DNA of 64,000 nucleotides, from the NCBI GenBank assembly GCA_964356415.1, contig CAYHHK010000001.1, forward strand, positions 1 through 64,000, in the 5' to 3' direction. The notes beneath the pieces were generated by a model. The model did no database searches. It was given only the letters and a program-made list of their open reading frames with translations, and was not told the origin of the DNA. The first letter of the stretch is position 1; every line of letters begins with the position of its first letter. The DNA is from JAPLDB01 sp964356415. GTDB taxonomy: Bacteria; Bacteroidota; Bacteroidia; AKYH767-A; 2013-40CM-41-45. This document shows, piece by piece, positions 9,786 through 17,220 of this stretch. A program made the translations under genes and the position numbers.

Positions 9786-10189
9786 AACAAAAAATATTGT
9801 ATTTGCTTATAGTTGGTTCAATCCTGCTGGTATTTTCCTGCGAAAAGGATAAGGGGCCGGTCATTATCAAGCCGATTGTGCCTGTAGATCCAGTTGATAC
9901 ATTTATTCATTTCGGACTCTACGTTCAGCCAATATTTGATGAGTTTTGTACTCGTTGCCACAATCAAAGCCATCCATTTTTAGACCTCCAGGAGGGAGTT
10001 GCTTATACCGAACTCTGGACGGATGGGTCAAGTGCACCTTATGTAGATACAGTAGATCCAGGAAATAGTAGGTTGATGCAGCATCTGGAAGGTGTGTTAG
10101 AGAGAATGCCACCGGAATCACCATATCCGCTGACATCGCAGATTGATTCAATCAGGCAATGGATGTGGCAAGGTGCAAGGAATAATTAG
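9782..10189 (+). CDS. Cytochrome-c-like lipoprotein with a CxxCH motif
   Basis: 135 residues. The N-terminus is a lipoprotein signal with the lipobox cysteine at residue 20 (LLVFSCEKD). A single CTRCH motif lies at residues 56-60 in the setting VQPIFDEFCTRCHN, followed by a proline-rich MPPESPYPL segment. This is the layout of the short planctomycete-type cytochrome domains (PSCyt) that act as heme or redox modules on outer-membrane or periplasmic lipoproteins. Translation is coupled to the barrel gene by a 4-base overlap. Heme attachment is likely but unproven; a second, similar domain with a wider Cys spacing occurs in the lipoprotein at 11260-12714. Confidence 0.75.
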   Translation: MKQKILYLLIVGSILLVFSCEKDKGPVIIKPIVPVDPVDTFIHFGLYVQPIFDEFCTRCHNQSHPFLDLQEGVAYTELWTDGSSAPYVDTVDPGNSRLMQHLEGVLERMPPESPYPLTSQIDSIRQWMWQGARNN

Positions 10190-10211
10190 ACATTGCTTTA
10201 GCTGAATTATA

Positions 10212-10397
10212 ATGAGTAACAACCTTATCATCATTTCGATTATTGGTGTAGTTGTGGCACTGCTGTTTTCCATCTTTATTAACAAGTTCGCCAGAATGAA
10301 ACTCACCTCTGTGAGGGCTGGTTTTTATTACATATTTCTGTTCTTTATTGCCGGTGTAGCGATGCTATTCCTTAGCTTATCCCTCGCAGCAGTGTAG
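10212..10397 (+). CDS. Small membrane protein, function unknown
   Basis: A 61-residue protein made almost wholly of two hydrophobic helices (about residues 3-23 and 40-60) joined by a short basic loop (NKFARMKLTSVRAG). It starts 22 bases after the cytochrome-like lipoprotein, in the same direction, and ends the cassette. I do not recognise a family. Small two-helix proteins in such loci often stabilise a membrane complex, but nothing here shows that. Confidence 0.6.
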   Translation: MSNNLIIISIIGVVVALLFSIFINKFARMKLTSVRAGFYYIFLFFIAGVAMLFLSLSLAAV

Positions 10398-10436
10398 ATG
10401 TTGCCGTTCAAGGTGGCATTTATATTTTTAGAAGTA

Positions 10437-10448
10437 TGACAAAGGTCA
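10437..10448. promoter_or_regulatory. Crp/Fnr-type operator, perfect TGAC-N4-GTCA
   Basis: TGACAAAGGTCA, extended by A and T on the outside (10436-10449), is a perfect palindrome of the Crp/Fnr/NnrR kind. It ends 75 bases before the ATG of the Fnr-like regulator gene, so autoregulation is likely. The same core recurs at 51940 and 61123. Confidence 0.65.
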
Positions 10449-10523
10449 TTTTAATAAATATTAATTTTCATTTTATTTGAATTAATATTGAACATTATAT
10501 GTTTAGGTCGGCCAATAAATAAG

Positions 10524-11237
10524 ATGACATCAAAGGAGCGAAAGCAGTTTGCAAATCGGGTAACAGTCAGGTGTAATGATTGCGCAATAAAGGATTGCTC
10601 AGTATTAAAAAATTGCTCAGAGGAATGTCTGGATAGTATATCGGACTCCAAACATGTGTATTATTATAACAAAGGACAAAGGATCCTGCTGGAAGGCAAT
10701 CTCACAAAGGGGATTTACTTTATAAAAAGCGGGAAGGTAAAGATATATAAGTCAGGTTCAGCAGGTAATGAGCAGATACTCCGGTTTGCAAAGAGTGGAG
10801 ACTTGCTTGGGTTATCAACGTTGGAAGGAGACAAGGACGGAAAAGTTTCCGCCATGGCAATTTCTGAGGTTATGCTTTGTTATATCCGCAATGATACATT
10901 CATAGAGATCATAAAAAAATCTCCCGACTTAACCTTCGAGTTACTTTCAATGCTAACGCTGGAGTTGCAGAAGTCTGATGATCGTTTCCTGAAGCTTGCG
11001 ACATATCCGGTAAAAAAAAGAGTTATAGATTCATTACTGATTATTTATGAGATGGAAGAGAGTGCTGCATCAATTCAACTTAGCTTGAGTCGTCAGGAAA
11101 TTGCAAATCTTGCCTGTACTACAAAGGAGCAGGTTTCAAAGATTATTTCTGAATTGCAATCACAAAAGTTGATTTCTGTTGCCGGAAAGCAGCTTGAAAT
11201 ACATGATATTGAAAAATTGAGAAAGTTGGCTATATAG
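10524..11237 (+). CDS. Fnr-like transcription regulator with N-terminal cysteine cluster
   Basis: 237 residues in the Crp/Fnr family: an N-terminal Cys-rich lead, a cyclic-nucleotide-type sensor barrel (about residues 40-145, with GQRILLEGN and GIYFIKSGKVKIY), a dimer helix, and a C-terminal winged helix with the recognition segment LSRQEIANLACTTKEQVSKI. The lead holds five cysteines in about 25 residues (RCNDCAIKDCSVLKNCSEEC), with spacing that could hold an O2- or NO-sensitive [4Fe-4S] cluster as in FNR. The frame opens with a TTG at 10488, but the ATG at 10524 was preferred. The perfect palindrome at 10437-10448 in front of it suggests self-control. It is the best candidate to bind the related palindromes found elsewhere in the window. 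It may answer to low oxygen or to NO; sequence alone cannot separate the two. Confidence 0.85.
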   Translation: MTSKERKQFANRVTVRCNDCAIKDCSVLKNCSEECLDSISDSKHVYYYNKGQRILLEGNLTKGIYFIKSGKVKIYKSGSAGNEQILRFAKSGDLLGLSTLEGDKDGKVSAMAISEVMLCYIRNDTFIEIIKKSPDLTFELLSMLTLELQKSDDRFLKLATYPVKKRVIDSLLIIYEMEESAASIQLSLSRQEIANLACTTKEQVSKIISELQSQKLISVAGKQLEIHDIEKLRKLAI

Positions 11238-11259
11238 AATATGTTTCTGTCTGTCGAAG

Positions 11260-12714
11260 TTATTTCCTCAATGTAACACTATAAGGATCCACGGCAACTT
11301 CTGTATGCCATCCGGAGATGAGTGTCAGCGTGTTCATGTCAATCAAGGTGATGTATCCGTTTCGTCCTCCACAGGAAGTAGTATGGTGTGGCGCGGCACC
11401 GACGGCCGAAATATTTCTGTTCGCAACCCATACGCATGAATTATCATCATCTACTACAAGTCCGCGAGGCTGATATCCGGTGGCGATGACTTTTATTTCC
11501 TGATTTGTATTAAGGTCAATAACATCAACGGAGCTTGTTGTTTGCCCGTTCGCACTGTCCTCCATGCAGGAAACAAAAGCATATGGAAATTTTGTGGAGA
11601 AGGAAATCATTTGTGGGACACCGGTTGTCGGTACAATTCCGATTAAAGAATCATTTGATGCATTAAAAATCCTGACCTCATTGGTGCCTTGGCACATCAC
11701 ATAGTATTTAGAATAGTCAGGAGAAAAGTCAACTTCGTAGGGTTTGTAGATTCCATTGGGAGTTGGAAATTCTCCGGGTTGAAGAATTACATAATCAAAT
11801 TCAGGTGCTTGAGGGTTATCCAGTTTGATTCTGGTAATGTAATTTCCCTGTTGCGCAGTAACATATGCGCGCGTTCCGTCATGGTTTAGTGCACAGCCAT
11901 GAGGAAAATATTCGAGTCCGAAAATTGAAATTTCCTGCATCGTTGCCGGATCAAAAATTTCAATTGTGCCATTCACCTCCCAATGTACAGCCATTCCAAC
12001 TTTAGAATTACCACTGATTGCCATCGAGTGCCAGCTTATCTGGTTAAGTTGCAATTCACCCGTCTTCAGGTCAGTTGCTGCGTCAAATTTCTGGATAAAA
12101 TTTCCAGAATAAAAAGAAACAAACCAACTCTTTCCGTCAGGTGATGCAATGATATCATGAGGAGATTCAATCTGATCAGTGCTTCCAACATCTATGCAGC
12201 GCATCACCAGTTTGCTCTCTTCATCAAACACCGTAATGAGATCGCATCCCTGGTTAATCACATAAATTTTCTTTCGCTCAGGATGCTCAGAAAATTTTAC
12301 ATACCCGGATTTGTCAGGTGCGCCTTGTGCAATCCAATCCCGGAACTTCAATACTTCATCCTTTGTAAGGCTCTGTCCGTTCACAGGCATACCCGGAGGC
12401 AGCACCGGTCCAAGGTCAGGAAAGGTATTGATTGAATAAAAAAGAAAACTCTGGTCAGGCCGGTATGGGATCACCGTGGAGTTTCCCTTGCTTCCTGTAA
12501 AGAGATCATCCCATGATGACAGGTTCAGTAAATATGCATTTTCATGGCTCTGTGTGTTGTGACAGCCGTCCACTGCGCATCTGGCAATGATGATGCTGCC
12601 AATTTCTTCCGGATAACCTCTCATGTCAGGAGAGGTTTTATCCTTGCTGCAACCTACAAGGGTTGACAGGAAGACAGAGGCCAAATACAGTAAGTGTTTC
12701 GGTTCAAAATTCAA
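11260..12714 (-). CDS. Beta-propeller lipoprotein with N-terminal cytochrome-like segment
   Basis: 484 residues. A lipoprotein signal ends at C22 (TLVGCSKD). Next comes a planctomycete-cytochrome-like segment (residues 40-140) whose motif is CAVDGCH (C46, C51, H52): four residues lie between the cysteines instead of two, so covalent heme is uncertain and a disulfide is possible. Residues 150-484 form a YncE/NirF-like seven-bladed propeller with blade signatures such as IESPHDIIASPDGKSWFVS and FPHGCALNHDGTRAYV. The start codon is probably TTG at 12714, because it places the signal peptide correctly and no ATG is available. It faces the Fnr gene tail to tail, with 22 bases between. A near-palindrome of the Fnr type lies 36 bases before its start. 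NirF-type propellers bind heme d1, but a substrate cannot be named here. Confidence 0.72.
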   Translation of the reverse strand: MNFEPKHLLYLASVFLSTLVGCSKDKTSPDMRGYPEEIGSIIIARCAVDGCHNTQSHENAYLLNLSSWDDLFTGSKGNSTVIPYRPDQSFLFYSINTFPDLGPVLPPGMPVNGQSLTKDEVLKFRDWIAQGAPDKSGYVKFSEHPERKKIYVINQGCDLITVFDEESKLVMRCIDVGSTDQIESPHDIIASPDGKSWFVSFYSGNFIQKFDAATDLKTGELQLNQISWHSMAISGNSKVGMAVHWEVNGTIEIFDPATMQEISIFGLEYFPHGCALNHDGTRAYVTAQQGNYITRIKLDNPQAPEFDYVILQPGEFPTPNGIYKPYEVDFSPDYSKYYVMCQGTNEVRIFNASNDSLIGIVPTTGVPQMISFSTKFPYAFVSCMEDSANGQTTSSVDVIDLNTNQEIKVIATGYQPRGLVVDDDNSCVWVANRNISAVGAAPHHTTSCGGRNGYITLIDMNTLTLISGWHTEVAVDPYSVTLRK

Positions 12715-12749
12715 GGTGGTAATTTATTCCCACCATCAAATAATTAGTA

Positions 12750-12761
12750 TGATTTTTGTCA
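12750..12761. promoter_or_regulatory. Probable Crp/Fnr-family operator before the propeller lipoprotein gene
   Basis: TGATTTTTGTCA is one base from the perfect palindrome seen at 10437, 51940 and 61123. It lies 36-47 bases upstream of the TTG start at 12714. The spacing from the start is short for a class II activator site, so it might repress or the promoter may overlap it. Confidence 0.4.
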
Positions 12762-12824
12762 TGTTCAAAAGAAAATCACTGACTTTCATTTACCATTGAC
12801 CGCCTGGTTGTTATGATATACAGC

Positions 12825-13271
12825 TTACGCTATTCTTACTTCCGGTACCATCGTAATTTTAGATTTGATGGAATTCGAAATCAGGCAGGCGTTTTCTGAT
12901 TTTTGCAATACACGTATTGCTTTTTCTCTGTCCTTTTCATCAGTAATGGTAACTGTTGGTTCAAGGATTATTTCTGTCATGAGAAATTTTCCTTCCACTT
13001 GTTCCAATTTGCCTTTTGATTTGCAACTGAATCCTGTGAAGTTCAGTTTTGAAAATTCTGCAATGGATAAAAATGTAGTCATCAGGCAGCTACTCACAGC
13101 TGCAGTAAATAAATGTTCAGGTGACCAGATTCCCGGCATCCCTTTTGGAAATTCCGGTGGTGTTGCAACTTCGATACAACTTCCTTGTGGAGAATTTAAT
13201 TCGGGTGAACACATAACGCCTTTGCGGTCAGTGCTCCAGTTTACATCTACATTATAAAAGTGTGGTTCCAT
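12825..13271 (-). CDS. OsmC/Ohr-family peroxiredoxin-like protein
   Basis: 148 residues with the OsmC fold, a thiol peroxidase/hydrolase family that removes organic hydroperoxides or reactive sulfur species. Family marks are GMPGIWSPEHLFTAAVSSCLMTTF (split here at the Cys) with the first catalytic cysteine, and the second cysteine in NACLISNSIK. The longest frame begins at 13334 and overlaps the rhodanese gene; the ATG at 13271 starts 2 bases after the rhodanese stop and just ahead of the first conserved strand, so it is preferred. It is the last gene of a minus-strand operon with two rhodaneses, which suggests a role with persulfides or polysulfides rather than only peroxides. That role is inference. 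Confidence 0.82.
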   Translation of the reverse strand: MEPHFYNVDVNWSTDRKGVMCSPELNSPQGSCIEVATPPEFPKGMPGIWSPEHLFTAAVSSCLMTTFLSIAEFSKLNFTGFSCKSKGKLEQVEGKFLMTEIILEPTVTITDEKDREKAIRVLQKSENACLISNSIKSKITMVPEVRIA

Positions 13272-13272
13272 A

Positions 13273-13587
13273 TTAGTTGATTTTGTTTTTAAGGCTGCTC
13301 CATCCGCCGCCATTGTGAACTTCTGTATAACCATTAGATATTAAAATTCCCTTTGCCGATGCACTTCTCATTCCGGAAGCACAGCAAGTAATGACGGGCT
13401 TGTCTTTTTTTATTTTTGTTAAATTATTCTGAAGCGTTTGCAGTGGAAGATTCACAGATCCCCTAATGTGCCCTTGCTGATATTCATCTTTGGTTCGCAC
13501 ATCAATGATCTGGGCGCCACTTTTTGCAAGAGCAGCAAAATCTGCCTGAGGTCCGAAGCCAAGCAATTGTTTTATTTTATTTAACAT
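13273..13587 (-). CDS. Single-domain rhodanese
   Basis: 104 residues: a short amphipathic lead (MLNKIKQLLGFG), then a full rhodanese domain with IIDVRTKDEYQQGHI and the active-site loop TCCASGMRS holding the catalytic cysteine. It should move sulfane sulfur between small thiols or proteins. It lies between another rhodanese gene (3-base gap) and OsmC, with no signal peptide, so it acts in the cytoplasm. The pair resembles PspE/GlpE-like enzymes that work with persulfide-handling systems. Confidence 0.88.
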   Translation of the reverse strand: MLNKIKQLLGFGPQADFAALAKSGAQIIDVRTKDEYQQGHIRGSVNLPLQTLQNNLTKIKKDKPVITCCASGMRSASAKGILISNGYTEVHNGGGWSSLKNKIN

Positions 13588-13590
13588 AGT

Positions 13591-13878
13591 TTATTTGTTT
13601 GGTTGTGATTGATGATAATTTACATCCAGCCAGGAACCGGCATTAAAGCATTCAATTCCTTGCTGTGCAAGATAGCCATGCGCCTGACCACTTCTTCCAC
13701 CGGATGCGCAGCATAAGACCAATGGTTGCTTAAAACTTTTTATTTCTTCCATTCTTTTTGGGATTTCCTGCAATGGAATGTTGATCGATCCTTTTACATT
13801 TCCGCCCATGAATTCAGCAGGGGTGCGCACATCTACGATGGTTCCTTTTTTTTCTTTGATGATTTGATCTGTTGTCAT
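13591..13878 (-). CDS. Single-domain rhodanese
   Basis: 95 residues from the ATG at 13878 (the frame extends to 13992 but then overlaps the T9SS gene by about 100 bases, so the shorter start is chosen). The domain has TIVDVRTPAEFMGG and the loop LCCASGGRSGQA, in which the second cysteine is the catalytic one. The loop CCASGxRS is the same as in the neighbouring rhodanese, so the two look like a tandem duplication that has diverged. Its likely job is sulfur transfer, in the same operon as OsmC. Confidence 0.86.
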   Translation of the reverse strand: MTTDQIIKEKKGTIVDVRTPAEFMGGNVKGSINIPLQEIPKRMEEIKSFKQPLVLCCASGGRSGQAHGYLAQQGIECFNAGSWLDVNYHQSQPNK

Positions 13879-13885
13879 TTTTATA

Positions 13886-15493
13886 CTATTTATTGATAAT
13901 AATTTTTTGCGTGGCTTTCTCAGAAGCTGTTTCAATCGATATTGTGTATGTTCCTCCGGAAGAGATGGTTTTTGAATCGACAAGAACTTCATTCAGCCCT
14001 GATGATAAATTTTCCAGTTTATATGATTTTACCTTTTTTCCTTTTGCATCAAAAATGGTAAGATAAACATCTTCTTGCTTTTCAAGGTTAAACCTGACCG
14101 TAAATCTGTCGGTATTCGGATTGGGGTACGTTTGCATTTTCAGGCTTCCCTTGCTCTGGTTGTTAATGAGATGAATTCCGGTATTGGTATTTTTGATTAT
14201 ATATACTTTAAGTAGCTGATCAAACGCTGAACTTTGCGTGCCGGTGTTCGAGAAAAAAATATTCGCTGCACTGCTGTTAATGCCTCCGTAGATAAATCCA
14301 ACCAGAGTTGTATCGTCTGCCATTGCGTCCAAATTCAATACATGATTGGAATAATGCGGCAAGCCATCAGAGATAATAAATTCGGCGCTGGCACCTAACA
14401 GAGATGGCATATTAACCGGTAATTTATATTCGGTCATCGTACCGGCAGCGTCTCTGGTTACACGGGCAATAGTTTTAACAAATGGAACATTGTTATCCTG
14501 TACAAGGATGCCTGAACTGTCATAATACTGTGCAATGCCACCGAAGAAAATATTGTGCATTTCATTTACCGCCGCACTATAAACTGGCATAGTGGCGCAG
14601 TGATAATGATTGTAGTACTGAGAAAAGGAATTATTCACAGAATAACCAGCACTATCAATGTTAACACAATTCAAGTATGGAATATCGGCAGTTGCCTGAA
14701 AAACACCGGAAAAAGCAGTAAGACCCTCCTGGCCATTTGGCAATTGTTGTGGTATTACATTGTAATCTCTCCTGTGTAAGTTAACGGTGTCTGTAATTGC
14801 GGCCAGGTGAGTCACTGTGATTACAGAGCCATTGTCACTCAAAAGAAATTTTCGTATTTGATTTGAATAAAGTTGCGTGTAGGTTGGCCCACCCATGGGA
14901 TTATACTCTCCTGTAAAGTTTTGACCACCAACTAAAAACCATGTATTGTATATTTTCTCGAGCCTTCCACCTGTAACTGCAAACTGAGCATCCATAATCT
15001 GGCGAATGAAAGAATTAAATGGGCTTCCATTAATAATTGCATTAATAACCAATGGAACATTAATGGCAGTGAGATTCCCGTATGTTACGTGATCTGCAGC
15101 TGTATTGCTATAGCCATAGCCGCCAAGGCAATACAACATACTATCCTGTTGAAAGAATTCCATATTGGTAGAACTCAATTGTTCTTGCATCCCGATCGGC
15201 AAACTCGTTAAGGATGCAGACCAGATTTGTTGATTAATTGGATCAACAACCAAAATGTTAGAGTTTTGGCCGGGAACATCGAACGCTGCGAATGGCTGTC
15301 TGCGGTGAAGTCCGTCTGTTCTGCCCCCGATAATTAACCACTTTCCATCATGCTGTCCGAAAGCATAAGACTGAATGCCCGGAAGTCCGGTGATATTCAA
15401 TGGTTCAAGATAAATGTCAAATGGAGCAGTTTGTGCCGATGCAAAACTGATATAAGAAAGGAATAATATAATAAAAGGTCTAATAAAGATCAT
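13886..15493 (-). CDS. Secreted Kelch-like protein with T9SS type A sorting domain
   Basis: 535 residues with a signal peptide (residues 1-20, SYISFASAQ). The body resembles Kelch/galactose-oxidase-type beta-propeller repeats: blocks with a paired glycine and spaced Tyr/Trp (GQHDGKWLIIGGRTDG, DSMLYCLGGYGYSN, NTWFLVGGQNF, MHNIFFGGIAQYYD). The last ~85 residues are a T9SS sorting domain (MQTYPNPNTDRF, KKVKSYKLENLSSG, ending KATQKIIINK). It should be exported and anchored or released at the surface. Its place is odd: it sits in a run of small cytoplasmic sulfur-transfer and membrane genes, with a gap of 7 bases to the following rhodanese. No ligand can be named. Confidence 0.82.
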   Translation of the reverse strand: MIFIRPFIILFLSYISFASAQTAPFDIYLEPLNITGLPGIQSYAFGQHDGKWLIIGGRTDGLHRRQPFAAFDVPGQNSNILVVDPINQQIWSASLTSLPIGMQEQLSSTNMEFFQQDSMLYCLGGYGYSNTAADHVTYGNLTAINVPLVINAIINGSPFNSFIRQIMDAQFAVTGGRLEKIYNTWFLVGGQNFTGEYNPMGGPTYTQLYSNQIRKFLLSDNGSVITVTHLAAITDTVNLHRRDYNVIPQQLPNGQEGLTAFSGVFQATADIPYLNCVNIDSAGYSVNNSFSQYYNHYHCATMPVYSAAVNEMHNIFFGGIAQYYDSSGILVQDNNVPFVKTIARVTRDAAGTMTEYKLPVNMPSLLGASAEFIISDGLPHYSNHVLNLDAMADDTTLVGFIYGGINSSAANIFFSNTGTQSSAFDQLLKVYIIKNTNTGIHLINNQSKGSLKMQTYPNPNTDRFTVRFNLEKQEDVYLTIFDAKGKKVKSYKLENLSSGLNEVLVDSKTISSGGTYTISIETASEKATQKIIINK

Positions 15494-15497
15494 TTTC

Positions 15498-15740
15498 TTA
15501 CTTCTGTTTAGATTTTTGTTTTTGAAAAATATTAAGAAGCATCCCGCCCATCATAGCCCCATACAATGTGCTGTTCAATGGTTTTGAGGTGATTGCACAG
15601 GTTCCGCTCGAACATCCTACAAAATGGTAGTATAAGTAGCCTGCCAACGCTCCAGCAATTATTCCAATGAGCGTAAGTTTATGTTTGATAATAAATTCCA
15701 ATTTATGCCTCTTTTTTTCTTGTTGAAATACCAAGTCCAT
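15498..15740 (-). CDS. DUF6132-like small membrane protein
   Basis: 80 residues with two membrane helices (about 20-38 and 58-74), the second rich in small residues (GAMMGGMLLN). Between them is a Cys-pair segment (FVGCSSGTCAITSKP) that fits my memory of DUF6132, a Bacteroidota family seen with rhodaneses and thioredoxins. The ATG at 15740 makes a 38-base overlap with the upstream gene; a TTG at 15701 would remove the overlap and is a possible true start. The two periplasmic-side cysteines might take part in sulfur or thiol transfer, but this is inference. Confidence 0.65.
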   Translation of the reverse strand: MDLVFQQEKKRHKLEFIIKHKLTLIGIIAGALAGYLYYHFVGCSSGTCAITSKPLNSTLYGAMMGGMLLNIFQKQKSKQK

Positions 15741-15909
15741 AATAGATAGGGCAGAAATTTATTGCACCGGTCAATGCAAAAATTATTGCTACAATCATAA
15801 GAACAATTCCTGTTGTACCTGAAATGACATCTGTAAAATAAATTAAAGCGATGATTGCTGCAATAACAATACGCATAGTCCTGTCTGCTGAATGTAGGTT
15901 TGGTTTCAT
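15703..15909 (-). CDS. DUF2892 (YgaP-like) inner membrane protein
   Basis: 68 residues: an opening NLHSADRTMRIVIAAIIALIYF and a close CPIYYGLGISTRKKEA, with two membrane helices. This is the DUF2892 membrane part known from YgaP, where it is fused to a rhodanese domain. Here it stands as a separate gene in an operon with two free rhodaneses, which supports the same partnership (DUF2892 plus rhodanese) split in two. The ATG at 15909 follows the isoprenylcysteine-methyltransferase-like gene by 73 bases. Confidence 0.82.
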   Translation of the reverse strand: MKPNLHSADRTMRIVIAAIIALIYFTDVISGTTGIVLMIVAIIFALTGAINFCPIYYGLGISTRKKEA

Positions 15910-15982
15910 AAAACTTATATTTTTAAGGCTTTAATTATGCGCCAAAATTACTGTTGTTTGGATTGGTGTACAGCTACTTTTG

Positions 15983-16456
15983 TTACATAACGGATAATAT
16001 TATAAAATATGGGAAAAACCGTCCTGTTTTCATTCTGTAAACGACGTAATACGGAAATTTTCGCACGAGCTGGTTTTCCTCATATTTAGATTTGAAATAG
16101 AATAATATTAGTAGTCCGCATCCAATGCTTATTTTCCAGACAGAACCATCAAAAATGCCATACCCTACCGCTGATAGGAAGATACCTGAATAGATGGGGT
16201 GCCTGACGAATTTATAGAGACCTGTTTGTATGAGTGTGCCGTTTGCTTTGGGTGTTGGAAACGGTGTCAGGTTTTTACTAAGTTGAAGGATTGCGGTCAG
16301 AATAATCAGAAAACCAATAATAAATATAACCAAAGCAAGATATTTGAAAAGTTGATGCGGCTGAAATGAAATTTGGAGTGGAGAAAGGAAATAGCATAAA
16401 AATAGCAAGAGTTGAATGCTAACAAAAAGAATATCCTTGGTGGGGGGCTGTTGCAC
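15983..16456 (-). CDS. Isoprenylcysteine carboxyl methyltransferase-family (ICMT/PEMT-like) membrane protein
   Basis: 157 residues with four or five membrane segments and the ICMT/phospholipid methyltransferase signature: TGLYKFVRHPIYSG in the middle, and the C-terminal YEENQLVRKF...Y block that binds S-adenosylmethionine. Start is probably the GTG at 16456, 11 bases after the stop of the regulator gene. Bacterial members methylate unknown membrane or quinone-like targets and some sit in metal or sulfur stress operons. The target here is unknown. Confidence 0.78.
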   Translation of the reverse strand: MQQPPTKDILFVSIQLLLFLCYFLSPLQISFQPHQLFKYLALVIFIIGFLIILTAILQLSKNLTPFPTPKANGTLIQTGLYKFVRHPIYSGIFLSAVGYGIFDGSVWKISIGCGLLILFYFKSKYEENQLVRKFPYYVVYRMKTGRFFPYFIILSVM

Positions 16457-16467
16457 AAGTGTAAAGA

Positions 16468-17079
16468 TTAGAAAACTGATATCTTATTCCTGCCTAATTT
16501 TATCAGACCCTCATATTCCATCTGTTTGAGGAGCCGTGAAACCACAACGCGGGAGGTTCCCATTTCATTAGCCAATTGCTCATGAGTTATTGCAAGTGTT
16601 TTACTTTTTATCAGTTCACATTTCTTTTTTATAAAGTCCAACAGCCGGTTGTCTAATTTTTTAAAAGTAACGGCATTGACTACTTCCAGTAATTCTTCAA
16701 AGCGCTTTTGGTACAATGTAAAAATAAAATCTGTCCACTCAGGAAATTTTTGTATCCATTCACTTGCTTTGCTGACAGGAATCAAGAGCACCTCTGCATC
16801 CTCTTCTACAATAGCCTTTATTTTGCTGGTATCATTATGAAGGCCTGCGAGGAACGACATGATGCAACTTTCTCCGGGCTTTATGTAGTAGAGAAAAATA
16901 TCCCGCCCTTCATCATCGGTCCTTATTACTTTGATACTACCTGAGAGTACTATCGGGATAGATTTGACGTATGCATGAAGGTTGAGAATAACCGTATCCG
17001 CAGGAAATGACTTGATATGTCCTGAAGAATAGACTTCTTGATTCAGAAGAGTATGAAATATATTTAAAGTTTCTGCCAT
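16468..17079 (-). CDS. Crp/Fnr-family transcription regulator without cysteine cluster
   Basis: 203 residues. An N-terminal sensor barrel (about residues 20-110, with ADTVILNLHAYVKSIPIV and GRDIFLYYIKPGESCIM) leads by a dimer helix into a winged helix with ITHEQLANEMGTSRVVVSRLLKQ. It lacks the cysteine-rich lead of the other Crp/Fnr protein in the window, so it does not look like an iron-sulfur sensor. It is the first gene of the minus-strand operon that ends in OsmC, and most likely controls those sulfur/redox genes. I saw no TGAC-N4-GTCA palindrome in the 141 bases upstream. Confidence 0.86.
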   Translation of the reverse strand: MAETLNIFHTLLNQEVYSSGHIKSFPADTVILNLHAYVKSIPIVLSGSIKVIRTDDEGRDIFLYYIKPGESCIMSFLAGLHNDTSKIKAIVEEDAEVLLIPVSKASEWIQKFPEWTDFIFTLYQKRFEELLEVVNAVTFKKLDNRLLDFIKKKCELIKSKTLAITHEQLANEMGTSRVVVSRLLKQMEYEGLIKLGRNKISVF

Positions 17080-17220
17080 GCAAATAATTAACTCAAAGTA
17101 CGGAAAATATTTATGGAGATATAACGGATTTAGAAATAGTTATGAAAACGAATTCAATGTTCGGTACAAAAAAATGTGTTGAATGATAGCGCCATCGGAT
17201 GAATATTCCATTGAAGGTAA

